Part shown: positions 1 to 5,958 of the stretch, one piece after another
Layout: each line of letters starts with the position of its first letter
Numbering within the stretch: the first letter of the stretch is position 1
Assembly (NCBI GenBank): GCA_029256005.1
Contig: JAQSYS010000053.1
Coordinates: 1-8,883 of the forward strand
Direction of reading: 5' to 3'
Source of the DNA: Sedimentibacter sp.
GTDB taxonomy: Bacteria; Bacillota; Clostridia; Tissierellales; Sedimentibacteraceae
DNA: 8,883 nt
Position numbers and translations under genes: made by a program
The notes under the pieces: generated by a model
Told to the model about the DNA's origin: nothing
Databases searched by the model: none
What the model saw: only the letters and a program-made list of their open reading frames with translations

Positions 1-133
1 ATGAAACAAATGCAAGAGTAAGTATAATCGGTGTCCACCCTATATTGGTAGTCGAAGCCACCACTATTTCTCCAGGAATATTAGACTTCTTGAACTCTTC
101 TATTTGTTTATCAAGCCAATTATCATCTTCCAT
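1..133 (-). CDS. Partial unrecognised gene, 5' end only, start uncertain
   Basis: An open frame on the minus strand runs off the left edge. From an ATG at 133 it reads MEDDNWLDKQIEEFKKSN, then IPGEIVVASTTNIGWTP, then a hydrophobic run (IILTLAF) that could begin a membrane segment. The acidic and basic start followed by a hydrophobic stretch looks protein-like. The frame is also open upstream of this ATG, back to the TAA that ends the 190-residue membrane protein, with which it is in frame. No good ribosome binding site precedes the ATG at 133 or the in-frame TTG at 151. It could be a third gene of the tetR operon with a weak start, or the remnant of a longer protein broken by a stop codon. 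I do not recognise the family. Confidence 0.4.
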   Translation of the reverse strand, partial: MEDDNWLDKQIEEFKKSNIPGEIVVASTTNIGWTPIILTLAFVS

Positions 134-169
134 AGGGTCTGGAATTGACAATTCATACTCATGAGATTC

Positions 170-742
170 TTATTTCTTTTTGTCAATTTTTCTAAATCCA
201 AAGTATATTAAAACTATGCATATTATCAATCCCACCATTGCTGGTGCAAATATGGATTTTCCAGCTTCTCCACCAAATGCAACACTCCATGCCATTTTAG
301 CTACTGCTATGAATACCATTACTGAAATACCAAAATATAAATTCCGGTTCCAAAAAGCTACAGCCAAAGATGTAAGCGATATAGGAACAATCAATGTTAT
401 TAGTGCCTTTAATAATCCCCAATCACCAAGTAAATAGTCCATTTCCATTTTTAAGAAGTCTTTAACCTGGTCACTTACTGCTATCGGTTTTGGAAACCAA
501 AACATACTTGTAAGCATTAAAAATATAGTTCCTGATATGCCAGCCCAACTTCTTTTATATGCAAAAAAGCAAAATGGAATAAGAAAAAGAGGTCTGATAT
601 ACCAGCTTAATTGATTCTGATGGCGCTCGTATGCCCAGTTAAAAAAAATTTTGTTTGTAAATGCTAATACGATAAAAATTATTGTAACCAGTGCAAATAA
701 TAAAGCTATTATTTTATCATTTCGATTAAATTTATTTTCCAT
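170..742 (-). CDS. Unrecognised multi-spanning membrane protein, 190 aa, in a tetR operon
   Basis: A very hydrophobic protein with about six likely membrane segments, near residues 11-30, 45-60, 65-84, 108-128, 132-153 and 165-184. It ends in a basic tail (FRKIDKKK) that should face the cytoplasm. Trp and Phe are frequent in the middle part (WYIRPLF, SMFWFPKP). It has no signal peptide, ATPase motif or catalytic motif that I recognise. The start is firm: an AGGAGGT lies at 747-753, four bases before the ATG. It begins 24 bases after a TetR-family regulator on the same strand with no terminator between them, so the two are probably co-transcribed and repressed together. By position it is likely an effector of that regulator, for example in export or membrane protection, but this is inference from context only. 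Confidence 0.8.
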   Translation of the reverse strand: MENKFNRNDKIIALLFALVTIIFIVLAFTNKIFFNWAYERHQNQLSWYIRPLFLIPFCFFAYKRSWAGISGTIFLMLTSMFWFPKPIAVSDQVKDFLKMEMDYLLGDWGLLKALITLIVPISLTSLAVAFWNRNLYFGISVMVFIAVAKMAWSVAFGGEAGKSIFAPAMVGLIICIVLIYFGFRKIDKKK

Positions 743-766
743 AATTACCTCCTCATGATCTTCAAA

Positions 767-1372
767 TTATTTACCTAATCCATTTTTAATAAAATCAACA
801 TAATAATCAAGATTTTTAAGAATATTGCTTATTTCTAAATCCTCTTCATCACTAAAAATTTCATCAAAATTTGAAAACATATAACTTATAATTTTTAAAA
901 TAAAATCGTTAGGGATGTCATCCCTAAAATTACCATCTTCTATTGCACTTTCAATCATTTTTTTTAAAGGATTAGAAGAATCACCAGACAACTTTCTTTT
1001 AGCAATTTCATATATTTCATTACCTTTTTCTTTAGACAGCAGCTTGCTAAGATTGTGAAATTTAGGATGAGTCACAGCAAATTCAGCACCAATTCTTGCT
1101 TGCAATTTAAATTTTTCAAATATGTTATTTTTAACTTCTACTGATTCTTTCAAGTGAGTGTTAATGAATTCCCATTTTGTTTTAACAGAAGATTCAAGCA
1201 AATAAATATATAAATCTTGTTTGTCTTTAAAATGATAATAAAATGTACCCTTGCTGATTCTTGCTTTTTTTATAATATTGTTTAAAGAAGCTTCTTCATA
1301 TTTTTTCATAGAAAACTCATCAAGTGCAGCTTGTAATAGCTCTTCTTTTTTTTCAAAACTACTTTCCTTCAA
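767..1372 (-). CDS. TetR/AcrR-family transcriptional regulator, TTG start
   Basis: A 201-residue protein, the usual TetR length. The N-terminal DNA-binding domain is clear: helices from about residue 8, then a helix-turn-helix near 29-48 (SLNNIIKKARISKGTFYYHF), whose KGTFYYHF end is typical of the recognition helix. The remaining residues form the variable helical ligand and dimerisation domain. The start is TTG at 1372. An AAAGGAG lies seven bases upstream, and the next in-frame ATG (residue 22) would cut into the domain. Its promoter carries two overlapping palindromes, so it most likely represses itself and the downstream membrane protein until a ligand releases it. The inducing molecule cannot be read from the sequence. 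Confidence 0.93.
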   Translation of the reverse strand: MKESSFEKKEELLQAALDEFSMKKYEEASLNNIIKKARISKGTFYYHFKDKQDLYIYLLESSVKTKWEFINTHLKESVEVKNNIFEKFKLQARIGAEFAVTHPKFHNLSKLLSKEKGNEIYEIAKRKLSGDSSNPLKKMIESAIEDGNFRDDIPNDFILKIISYMFSNFDEIFSDEEDLEISNILKNLDYYVDFIKNGLGK

Positions 1373-1379
1373 TTTAATA

Positions 1380-1386
1380 CTCCTTT
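1380..1386 (-). promoter_or_regulatory. Ribosome binding site fixing the TTG start of tetR
   Basis: The minus strand reads AAAGGAG seven bases before TTG at 1372. No ATG is available at a suitable distance, so this site decides the start. Confidence 0.8.
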
Positions 1387-1392
1387 GAACTT

Positions 1393-1424
1393 ATAGACCG
1401 TTTGGTCTAGACCACTTGGTCTAT
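1393..1424. promoter_or_regulatory. Tandem overlapping TetR operators
   Basis: Two 16-bp inverted repeats sit head to tail. Site 1 (1394-1409) is TAGACC-GTTT-GGTCTA and site 2 (1408-1423) is TAGACC-ACTT-GGTCTA. Both have perfect 6-bp arms and 4-bp spacers, and they share the two bases TA. Their centres are 14 bp apart. They lie just downstream of the -10 box of the tetR promoter, covering the expected transcription start. GACC...GGTC dyads are common for TetR-family proteins, so the adjacent regulator is the expected binder. Confidence 0.85.
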
Positions 1425-1428
1425 GGCA

Positions 1429-1457
1429 ATTATACATATTTTTTTCTACTTTGTCAA
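1429..1457 (-). promoter_or_regulatory. Consensus sigma-A promoter of the tetR/membrane-protein unit
   Basis: On the minus strand the -35 box is TTGACA (1452-1457) and the -10 box is TATAAT (1429-1434), with exactly 17 bp between them. Both hexamers match the consensus fully. The unit would be strongly transcribed unless repressed, which fits the double operator immediately downstream. Confidence 0.88.
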
Positions 1458-1461
1458 CAGA

Positions 1462-1497
1462 TAAAAAAAATCCCTACAAATTGAAAGTCAGAGGGAT
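1462..1497 (-). terminator. Intrinsic terminator of the ABC exporter operon
   Basis: Reading the minus strand 21 bases after the last permease gene, ATCCCT (1492-1497) can pair with AGGGAT (1470-1475), followed by a run of T (1463-1469). The stem is only 6 bp and the loop about 16 bases, so strength may be modest. It lies directly before the -35 box of the next tetR promoter and separates the two units. Confidence 0.6.
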
Positions 1498-1517
1498 CAT
1501 TGTCTATACCTACCTGA

Positions 1518-2243
1518 TTATAATAATTTACTTTTAAATCTCTTATTTAACACTAAAACCCACAATGTTGAAACCAGAAAATATAGAATTAAATAAATAT
1601 TATTGCTTTCTACAGCATACTTTGAAAGCCATAATGATGGCAAAAATGATACCATGTATTGAATATTCCCTTTAATAAAAAATGGTGCAAGAATTCCTAT
1701 AAGTAATAAACCAGACAGCTTCATGACCGCCAGACCTTCTACTTTATTGGTAGACATTGCTATTACTATCATACACATAATATAACCCAGCATTGTTGAC
1801 ATTATTGATATAATAATTGTCTCTCGCAACAAAATTTTAGTTATTGAAAATATACTTATTGCTATTATTGTAATCACTAAAGAAAAAAGCAACGGAAAAA
1901 TCAATCTGGAAATTAAATAACCTTCTTTACCAACAGGTGTAATTGCAAAATAATTTGTGATTCCATCATCAATTTCACCGAGGATAACCATGGCAGATGC
2001 ATAGCTAAACATAGTAGGTGTCAATACAGCTAAAAACAAATCAAACACAAGATAATATGGTGATAATATAACTTTTAAGTCTATATATTCAATTGAAATT
2101 TCTTCAGCTAATGGTAATCCATATCTAAAAAGCAAGATATACAATATTGGAGCAAGGCATATCATAAATATCATAGCATCATTATATATTTGCTTAATAA
2201 ACTGTTTAAATGAAAAATACAACCCTACATAATATGTTTTCAA
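1518..2243 (-). CDS. ABC-2 type exporter permease (second permease)
   Basis: A 241-residue integral membrane protein of the ABC-2 permease type with about six membrane segments. The first is near residues 24-43, with further ones near 65-88, 110-132, 140-162, 172-190 and 215-233. A cytoplasmic loop near 89-113 carries GEIDDGITNYFAITPVGKEGYLISR. Its TPVG...Y..S pattern also occurs in the partner permease and probably contacts the ATPase. The start is TTG at 2243, overlapping the stop of the upstream gene by four bases (TTGA), with a G-rich ribosome binding stretch before it, so translation is probably coupled. With the preceding ATPase and permease it should form a heteromeric exporter. The layout resembles systems annotated as fluoroquinolone exporters, but the substrate here is unknown. 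Confidence 0.88.
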   Translation of the reverse strand: MKTYYVGLYFSFKQFIKQIYNDAMIFMICLAPILYILLFRYGLPLAEEISIEYIDLKVILSPYYLVFDLFLAVLTPTMFSYASAMVILGEIDDGITNYFAITPVGKEGYLISRLIFPLLFSLVITIIAISIFSITKILLRETIIISIMSTMLGYIMCMIVIAMSTNKVEGLAVMKLSGLLLIGILAPFFIKGNIQYMVSFLPSLWLSKYAVESNNIYLILYFLVSTLWVLVLNKRFKSKLL

Positions 2244-2923
2244 AGCTTTGTCCCCCCTGTCTGTTGAAGCATTTTTTTAATATTTTTATAAGCAATTAAA
2301 TAAACTGTTATAATCCATATTAATAATATAAAAGTAAGCATTAATAAATAATCACTGTTCCCACTGATAAATCTGACTAAAATGCATCCAGGATGTATTA
2401 ACATGAATGTTTTTTCATATCCGAACGAATAAAATATAGGAGGCAAAAAACAAATTATTTCAATTGGAACCGTGGAAACTATAAATTGATTTAAACTTTT
2501 TGTGTTTGATGCAATAATCAATCCTACTAATGTAAAAAAAGCTGAGCCCACGAATATGCCAAAGGCGACCATTGGTATATTACTAATATCTGCAGCAAAG
2601 GCAATAATTAAGCCCACAACAGTAGAAATAAATCCTATGGATATAACCTTTGATAATATATACTCATCTGCTCCTACCGGTGAAACAGCAATTGAATTTA
2701 ATACTCTTTCACTTTTTTCCAATAAGATTATTGCTCCCATAAAAAACAATCCCATGGCTGCTGGGTCAGAAAATATCATAATTGTTGCTGCTTTTACCTT
2801 CCAAGAATGTGGAAAAACATAAATCAAAGATGCATATATAACGGTAAAGATTGTATAAACAAAGTAAAATCCATATTTGAACTGAAACCTAACATCACCA
2901 ACAAACAAATTTTTCTTCCTCAT
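2240..2923 (-). CDS. ABC-2 type exporter permease (first permease)
   Basis: A 227-residue membrane protein with about six membrane segments, near residues 17-37, 52-69, 93-112, 118-139, 147-167 and 192-213. The first cytoplasmic loop (69-92, EKSERVLNSIAVSPVGADEYILSK) has an SPVG...Y..S motif matching TPVG...Y..S in the other permease, so the two are distant paralogues that likely pair as the two halves of the channel. It starts with ATG at 2923, which overlaps the stop of the ATPase gene by four bases (ATGA). A GGGAGAG lies upstream, inside the ATPase gene. It is the third gene of the tetR-ATPase-permease-permease operon. The transported compound cannot be deduced. Confidence 0.88.
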   Translation of the reverse strand: MRKKNLFVGDVRFQFKYGFYFVYTIFTVIYASLIYVFPHSWKVKAATIMIFSDPAAMGLFFMGAIILLEKSERVLNSIAVSPVGADEYILSKVISIGFISTVVGLIIAFAADISNIPMVAFGIFVGSAFFTLVGLIIASNTKSLNQFIVSTVPIEIICFLPPIFYSFGYEKTFMLIHPGCILVRFISGNSDYLLMLTFILLIWIITVYLIAYKNIKKMLQQTGGTKL

Positions 2924-3765
2924 TGCAGCACTCTCCCGGTTACTTCCATAAAAATATCGCTTAAAGTTGGTTCAGAGCTGTGAATAGATAAAATTTGATT
3001 TTTTTCAATAAGTTCTTTTAACTTATAATCTTCGGATGTTTTCTTTAATAAACATTCCCTGGTTTTTTCTATACCATCATAGTATGAATATTTAATTTTC
3101 ACTGCCCCCTTGGACATAATCAAATTATGAGGAGAATCTAAAGCCTTAATCCTCCCATCTACTATAAATGCCACTCTGTCGCATAGTTCTGCAGCATCAA
3201 CCATGTTATGAGTAGTTAGTATTATTGTTTTACCTTTAGCCTTTTCTTCAAGTATTATGTTTTTCATATCCCTGCTGTTATTTGGATCTAATCCGCTGGT
3301 CGGTTCATCAAGAAACAAAATCTCAGGATTATGTAAAAGTGCTTTTATGAAATTAAGCCTTGATTTCATACCTTTAGAATAGTCGCAAACTTTTTTTTCA
3401 CCATCATTTTGCAAACCAACCATTTTTAGCATTTCGTCAATATTACGCAATTTTTTCGAATACAAAGATCCAAAAAATTTAAGATTTTCTCTGCCTGTCA
3501 ATTTTTCATAAAGACTTGGAAATTCAAAGTCAACACCTATGTTTTCATAAAAATTTCTTTTATAATATTTACTTTCAACTCCATCAACTACTGAATTTCC
3601 TTCATAATTTCTCAGCAAACCTGTTAAAATCTTTTGAAGAGTGCTTTTACCGGCACCAGATGGCCCTAAAAATCCAAATATTTCACCCTTTTCTACTTCG
3701 AAATTAATATCTTGAATAAATTTTTCTTCGGTATAGCTAAATGACAAGTCTGACACCTTTATCAT
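2920..3765 (-). CDS. ABC exporter ATP-binding protein
   Basis: A 281-residue ABC ATPase that powers the two permeases encoded after it. Walker A is GPSGAGKST (34-42). The signature motif is YSKGM (129-133), the degenerate form usual in drug and antibiotic exporters. Walker B with the catalytic glutamate is ILFLDEP (149-155), the D-loop is SGLD (157-160) and the switch histidine is H186 in TTHNM. Where many relatives have Q-loop glutamine (...PQEP...), this protein reads DFEFPSLYEKLT, with Glu81 at that place. About 80 residues follow the nucleotide-binding core, as in other exporters of this type. The start is ATG at 3765, two bases after the stop of the TetR gene, with GGGGGA upstream. It is a cytoplasmic protein attached to the membrane complex. 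Confidence 0.95.
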   Translation of the reverse strand: MIKVSDLSFSYTEEKFIQDINFEVEKGEIFGFLGPSGAGKSTLQKILTGLLRNYEGNSVVDGVESKYYKRNFYENIGVDFEFPSLYEKLTGRENLKFFGSLYSKKLRNIDEMLKMVGLQNDGEKKVCDYSKGMKSRLNFIKALLHNPEILFLDEPTSGLDPNNSRDMKNIILEEKAKGKTIILTTHNMVDAAELCDRVAFIVDGRIKALDSPHNLIMSKGAVKIKYSYYDGIEKTRECLLKKTSEDYKLKELIEKNQILSIHSSEPTLSDIFMEVTGRVLQ

Positions 3766-3767
3766 GA

Positions 3768-4361
3768 TTAATCCCCCATAAGCTGTATAATCAGCCCTCT
3801 TAACATTAATTTTAAAGATTCATCAAATATTTCTTTACCAATCTCTCTTTTGTACAGCATTGATAAAAATATTCCACGCATGGCACCGCTGTAAATAAGT
3901 AATTTTTGATTTTTAATATTTGGAACTAAGTCAGCAAGTTTCTCCATAATTTTATTATCAGCCTGTAGATGTTTTTCTACAACTTCATTTGGTAGTTTTC
4001 GCATTAATAATTCTAATTCACCATTAGTCATAATGTTCAATAAACATGTGCTTTCAACTTTTTTGTAGACATTAAATAAAATATCAGTTAATTTTTCACT
4101 GTCGATTTTTTCTTTTATTAATTCTATATCGTTAATAAAGCTATTTTGAATTTCATCATGCATGTCATTGATAACTTCAAATAAAAGTAATTCCTTAGAA
4201 TCATAAAATAAATAGAAAGTACCCTTTGGTATTTTGACTCTTTTGACAATCTCATCAACTGTTGTTTTTTTAACTCCATATAAATTAAGACATTCCTTGG
4301 CTTCGTATTTTAAATTTTTAACTATATACTCTCTTTCATCGCTGTTAAATGATTTCGGCAT
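3768..4361 (-). CDS. TetR/AcrR-family regulator of the ABC exporter operon
   Basis: A 197-residue TetR-family protein. The helix-turn-helix is near residues 33-52 (TTVDEIVKRVKIPKGTFYLF), after a first helix near 12-29. The rest is the variable helical ligand-binding and dimer domain. It is the first gene of the exporter operon. The ATPase gene begins only two bases after its stop, so sensor and pump are made together. An inverted repeat overlapping the -10 region of its promoter is the likely site of self-repression, relieved by the exported compound or a related signal. The start is ATG at 4361, with AGAGGTG at 4366-4372 as ribosome binding site. It differs clearly in sequence and in its putative operator from the TetR protein encoded at 767-1372, so the two should not cross-regulate. 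Confidence 0.93.
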   Translation of the reverse strand: MPKSFNSDEREYIVKNLKYEAKECLNLYGVKKTTVDEIVKRVKIPKGTFYLFYDSKELLLFEVINDMHDEIQNSFINDIELIKEKIDSEKLTDILFNVYKKVESTCLLNIMTNGELELLMRKLPNEVVEKHLQADNKIMEKLADLVPNIKNQKLLIYSGAMRGIFLSMLYKREIGKEIFDESLKLMLRGLIIQLMGD

Positions 4362-4384
4362 TCTGCACCTCTAGTTATACCATT

Positions 4385-4408
4385 TGACTAAATTATTATT
4401 TTTAGTCA
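4385..4408. promoter_or_regulatory. Probable TetR operator of the exporter operon
   Basis: An inverted repeat with perfect 8-bp arms, TGACTAAA (4385-4392) and TTTAGTCA (4401-4408), separated by 8 bp. It touches the -10 box and covers the expected transcription start, a classic position for repression by the TetR protein encoded just downstream. Confidence 0.75.
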
Positions 4409-4436
4409 TTGTATTATAAAAAAATAATGTTGTCAA
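4408..4436 (-). promoter_or_regulatory. Promoter of the tetR-ABC exporter operon
   Basis: The minus strand shows TTGACA (4431-4436), a 17-bp spacer and TACAAT (4408-4413). The -35 box is perfect and the -10 box matches five of six bases. A TATAAT nearby is only 12 bp from the -35 box and is less likely to be used. Confidence 0.75.
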
Positions 4437-4445
4437 TATTTTTAG

Positions 4446-4472
4446 AAAAAAAGTGAAGACTTATATCTCCAC
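4446..4472 (-). terminator. Terminator overlapping the stop codon of the amidase-like gene
   Basis: On the minus strand GTGGAGA (4466-4472) pairs with TCTTCAC (4453-4459) across a 6-base loop. This gives a 7-bp stem with one G-U pair, followed by seven T (4446-4452). The left arm lies in the last codons of the gene and the stop codon falls mostly in the loop. It ends just before the -35 box of the tetR-exporter promoter. Confidence 0.75.
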
Positions 4473-5021
4473 ATATTTATATATTGGCAACATTTCGATA
4501 TCTTTTTTTAAATTTCCCTTAAACAACACCCTGCTCTTTAAGTTTAACAAATCTTGAGGTCGTACCAGATTGCGCGGTTTATTGAGATTAGCTGCACAGC
4601 ATTCATTTAATATATAATATACAAATTCTGAGCATAAAAATCTGTCATTTCTGTATGCCTCTATATTTAATAAGCTGCAAATAAGTCCAAAATAATTATA
4701 TTTGTATGAATTACTATTTAAAATAAATTCATTAAGCAATATCTTTGCTTTATCATATTGTTCAGGTGTTATCTCTATCTCTAGCACTATTCCATTTATT
4801 TTTTTTTGTAGCCCGAATACACCTTCATTAAGATTTTCCTTTGCAAAACATCCTATGAATGGGTTAAACTTATTCTTCCTTCCAAAGCTATACATACAGT
4901 CTAAATTCCTGCTTAATGAAATTGAAGCATGAGTGTATTCATCATTTTTTATAATTCCAATCATCTTTGATAACATTGTATTTGTTCTTGTAAGAACAAT
5001 AAAAATTCTTTTGTTTTCCAT
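4461..5021 (-). CDS. Permuted papain-like cysteine amidase/peptidase (YiiX/C92-like)
   Basis: A 186-residue protein with the arrangement of circularly permuted NlpC/P60-type enzymes, in which the catalytic His precedes the Cys. The N-terminal part (FIVLTRTNTMLSKMIG, then YTHASISL) carries His31 as probable general base. FLCSEFVYYIL carries Cys130 as probable nucleophile, in the C-S-E-F/L-V context typical of this group. YSFGRK (44-49) and the NPFIG after it also look conserved. There is no signal peptide or membrane segment, so it is probably cytoplasmic. Relatives hydrolyse amide bonds in peptides or lipids, but its substrate is unknown. An AAGGAG six bases before ATG 5021 fixes the start. 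It appears monocistronic, flanked by terminators on both sides. Family assignment is by motif reading, not alignment. Confidence 0.72.
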   Translation of the reverse strand: MENKRIFIVLTRTNTMLSKMIGIIKNDEYTHASISLSRNLDCMYSFGRKNKFNPFIGCFAKENLNEGVFGLQKKINGIVLEIEITPEQYDKAKILLNEFILNSNSYKYNYFGLICSLLNIEAYRNDRFLCSEFVYYILNECCAANLNKPRNLVRPQDLLNLKSRVLFKGNLKKDIEMLPIYKYVEI

Positions 5022-5133
5022 AATCCACTCCTTATGTTTATTAATAGCTTAATTATGCAAAGAAAGTGTTAAGTTCATATAAACAAAACATTAATGGATT
5101 ATTAGAATTTAATTGTAATTTTATGAGCACCAT

Positions 5134-5164
5134 AAAAAACAGCAGCTGTTTCAGCCGCTGTTTT
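5134..5164 (-). terminator. Strong intrinsic terminator after the MerR-family gene
   Basis: A 13-bp stem with a 3-base loop and one G-U pair: the arms are 5136-5148 and 5152-5164. The T tract on the minus strand corresponds to A at 5134-5139. It lies 8 bases past the stop codon. The plus-strand side also ends in TTTT, so it may work weakly in both directions. Confidence 0.9.
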
Positions 5165-5172
5165 GATTACTC

Positions 5173-5598
5173 TTATTTTTTCATTCCTGTGTATATCCAG
5201 ACTGCATCCCTTAAAAATTCAGCACATCCCGGTTGTTCCTTGTCATAGTAAGCTCTGAATCTTTCATCATCCACATACATTTGAGTTAAATTAGCATGTG
5301 CTTCCTTGTCATAGTTGCCCCAACAAAATGTAATCCATTCTTTATGGAGACATGCTGCCTTTTGAGCAAGTTCTCCAGCAGGGTTTCTTGTGATATATGC
5401 TTCTTTTAATGTTTCTAACACTTCATCCCCTAGCTTTTGTAATTGATCGTATTGTTCTTCTGTCATGTTCATAAACTGATGGTTTGATTTTTTCACAGTT
5501 TCTTCACCATACTTTTCTCTTATTTCTTTTCCAAATTTATTATCATTATCCTCTACAAGCTTCTTCTTAAAGCCCTCAAATTTTTCCTTATCGCTCAT
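5173..5598 (-). other. Possible internally initiated TipAS-like short product, 141 aa
   Basis: An in-frame ATG at 5598 (residue 114 of the long protein, MSDKEKFEGF) sits exactly at the junction between coiled coil and ligand-binding domain. AAGGGAG lies seven bases before it. Initiation there would make the drug-binding domain alone, 141 residues, close to the 144-residue TipAS that Streptomyces makes from the same reading frame as TipAL. The site is seen; its use is inferred. Confidence 0.5.
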
Positions 5599-5937
5599 TT
5601 TTATTCTCCCTTCTTTGCAGAAAATTGTTTTTTCTACATTTTCAATTAGAGCATCTAACTGCTGTCTTCTTGCAAGGAGTTCATTATAGTGTTGATTAAG
5701 CGCCTTAGTCTCATTAAAATCCGGGGATGAAATTATTTCATTAATACTGTCTAAATTTAAACCAAGCTCCCTGTAAAACATTATTTGCTGTAATTTATCA
5801 ACTTCTTTTTCTCCATAAATCCGATACCCCGATGAATTGATTCTAGCCGGCTTAAGAATTCCAATTTCATCATAATATCTTAATGTTCTCGTGCTAACTC
5901 CAGCAATAGTACTAAGATTTTTAATAGTGTACTCCAT
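5173..5937 (-). CDS. MerR-family regulator, TipA-like, with C-terminal TipAS drug-sensing domain
   Basis: The 254 residues match the size of TipAL of Streptomyces lividans (253). The N-terminal MerR domain has its helix-turn-helix at residues 4-23 (TIKNLSTIAGVSTRTLRYYD) and a wing with SSGYRIY (35-41). A dimerising coiled coil lies near 75-107. From about residue 114 follows the TipAS-type helical domain, with KFGKEIREKYG, a central helix pair and the end PGCAEFLRDAVWIYTG. TipA proteins bind antibiotics in this domain and activate promoters with overlong spacers. I place the start at ATG 5937, seven bases after AAGGAG (5945-5950). An in-frame GTG at 5967 lies inside the promoter and is rejected. 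It is probably autoregulated through the dyad at 5966-5986. No dedicated resistance gene shares its transcript. Confidence 0.9.
   Translation of the reverse strand: MEYTIKNLSTIAGVSTRTLRYYDEIGILKPARINSSGYRIYGEKEVDKLQQIMFYRELGLNLDSINEIISSPDFNETKALNQHYNELLARRQQLDALIENVEKTIFCKEGRIKMSDKEKFEGFKKKLVEDNDNKFGKEIREKYGEETVKKSNHQFMNMTEEQYDQLQKLGDEVLETLKEAYITRNPAGELAQKAACLHKEWITFCWGNYDKEAHANLTQMYVDDERFRAYYDKEQPGCAEFLRDAVWIYTGMKK
5606..5612 (-). promoter_or_regulatory. Internal ribosome binding site inside the TipA-like gene
   Basis: AAGGGAG on the minus strand, with its GGAG core at a 7-base spacing from the internal ATG at 5598. It is encoded within the codons for K108-E-G-R111, so it could also be fortuitous. 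Confidence 0.5.
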
Positions 5938-5958
5938 TTCCTCACTCCTTACATTAAT

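Noticed and set aside
2502..2822. Plus-strand open frame of 106 codons
   Set aside because: It is antisense to the first permease and has no ribosome binding site or recognisable content.
4413..4436. TATAAT as the -10 box of the exporter operon promoter
   Set aside because: It would be only 12 bp from the TTGACA box; TACAAT at 17 bp is a better fit.
5022..5133. Promoter for the amidase-like gene
   Set aside because: A CATAAT is present on the minus strand but no acceptable -35 box lies 16-18 bp upstream, so the promoter could not be placed.
5066..5248. Plus-strand open frame of 60 codons between the amidase-like and TipA-like genes
   Set aside because: It runs through the strong terminator hairpin and into the 3' end of the TipA-like gene; no start signal is seen.
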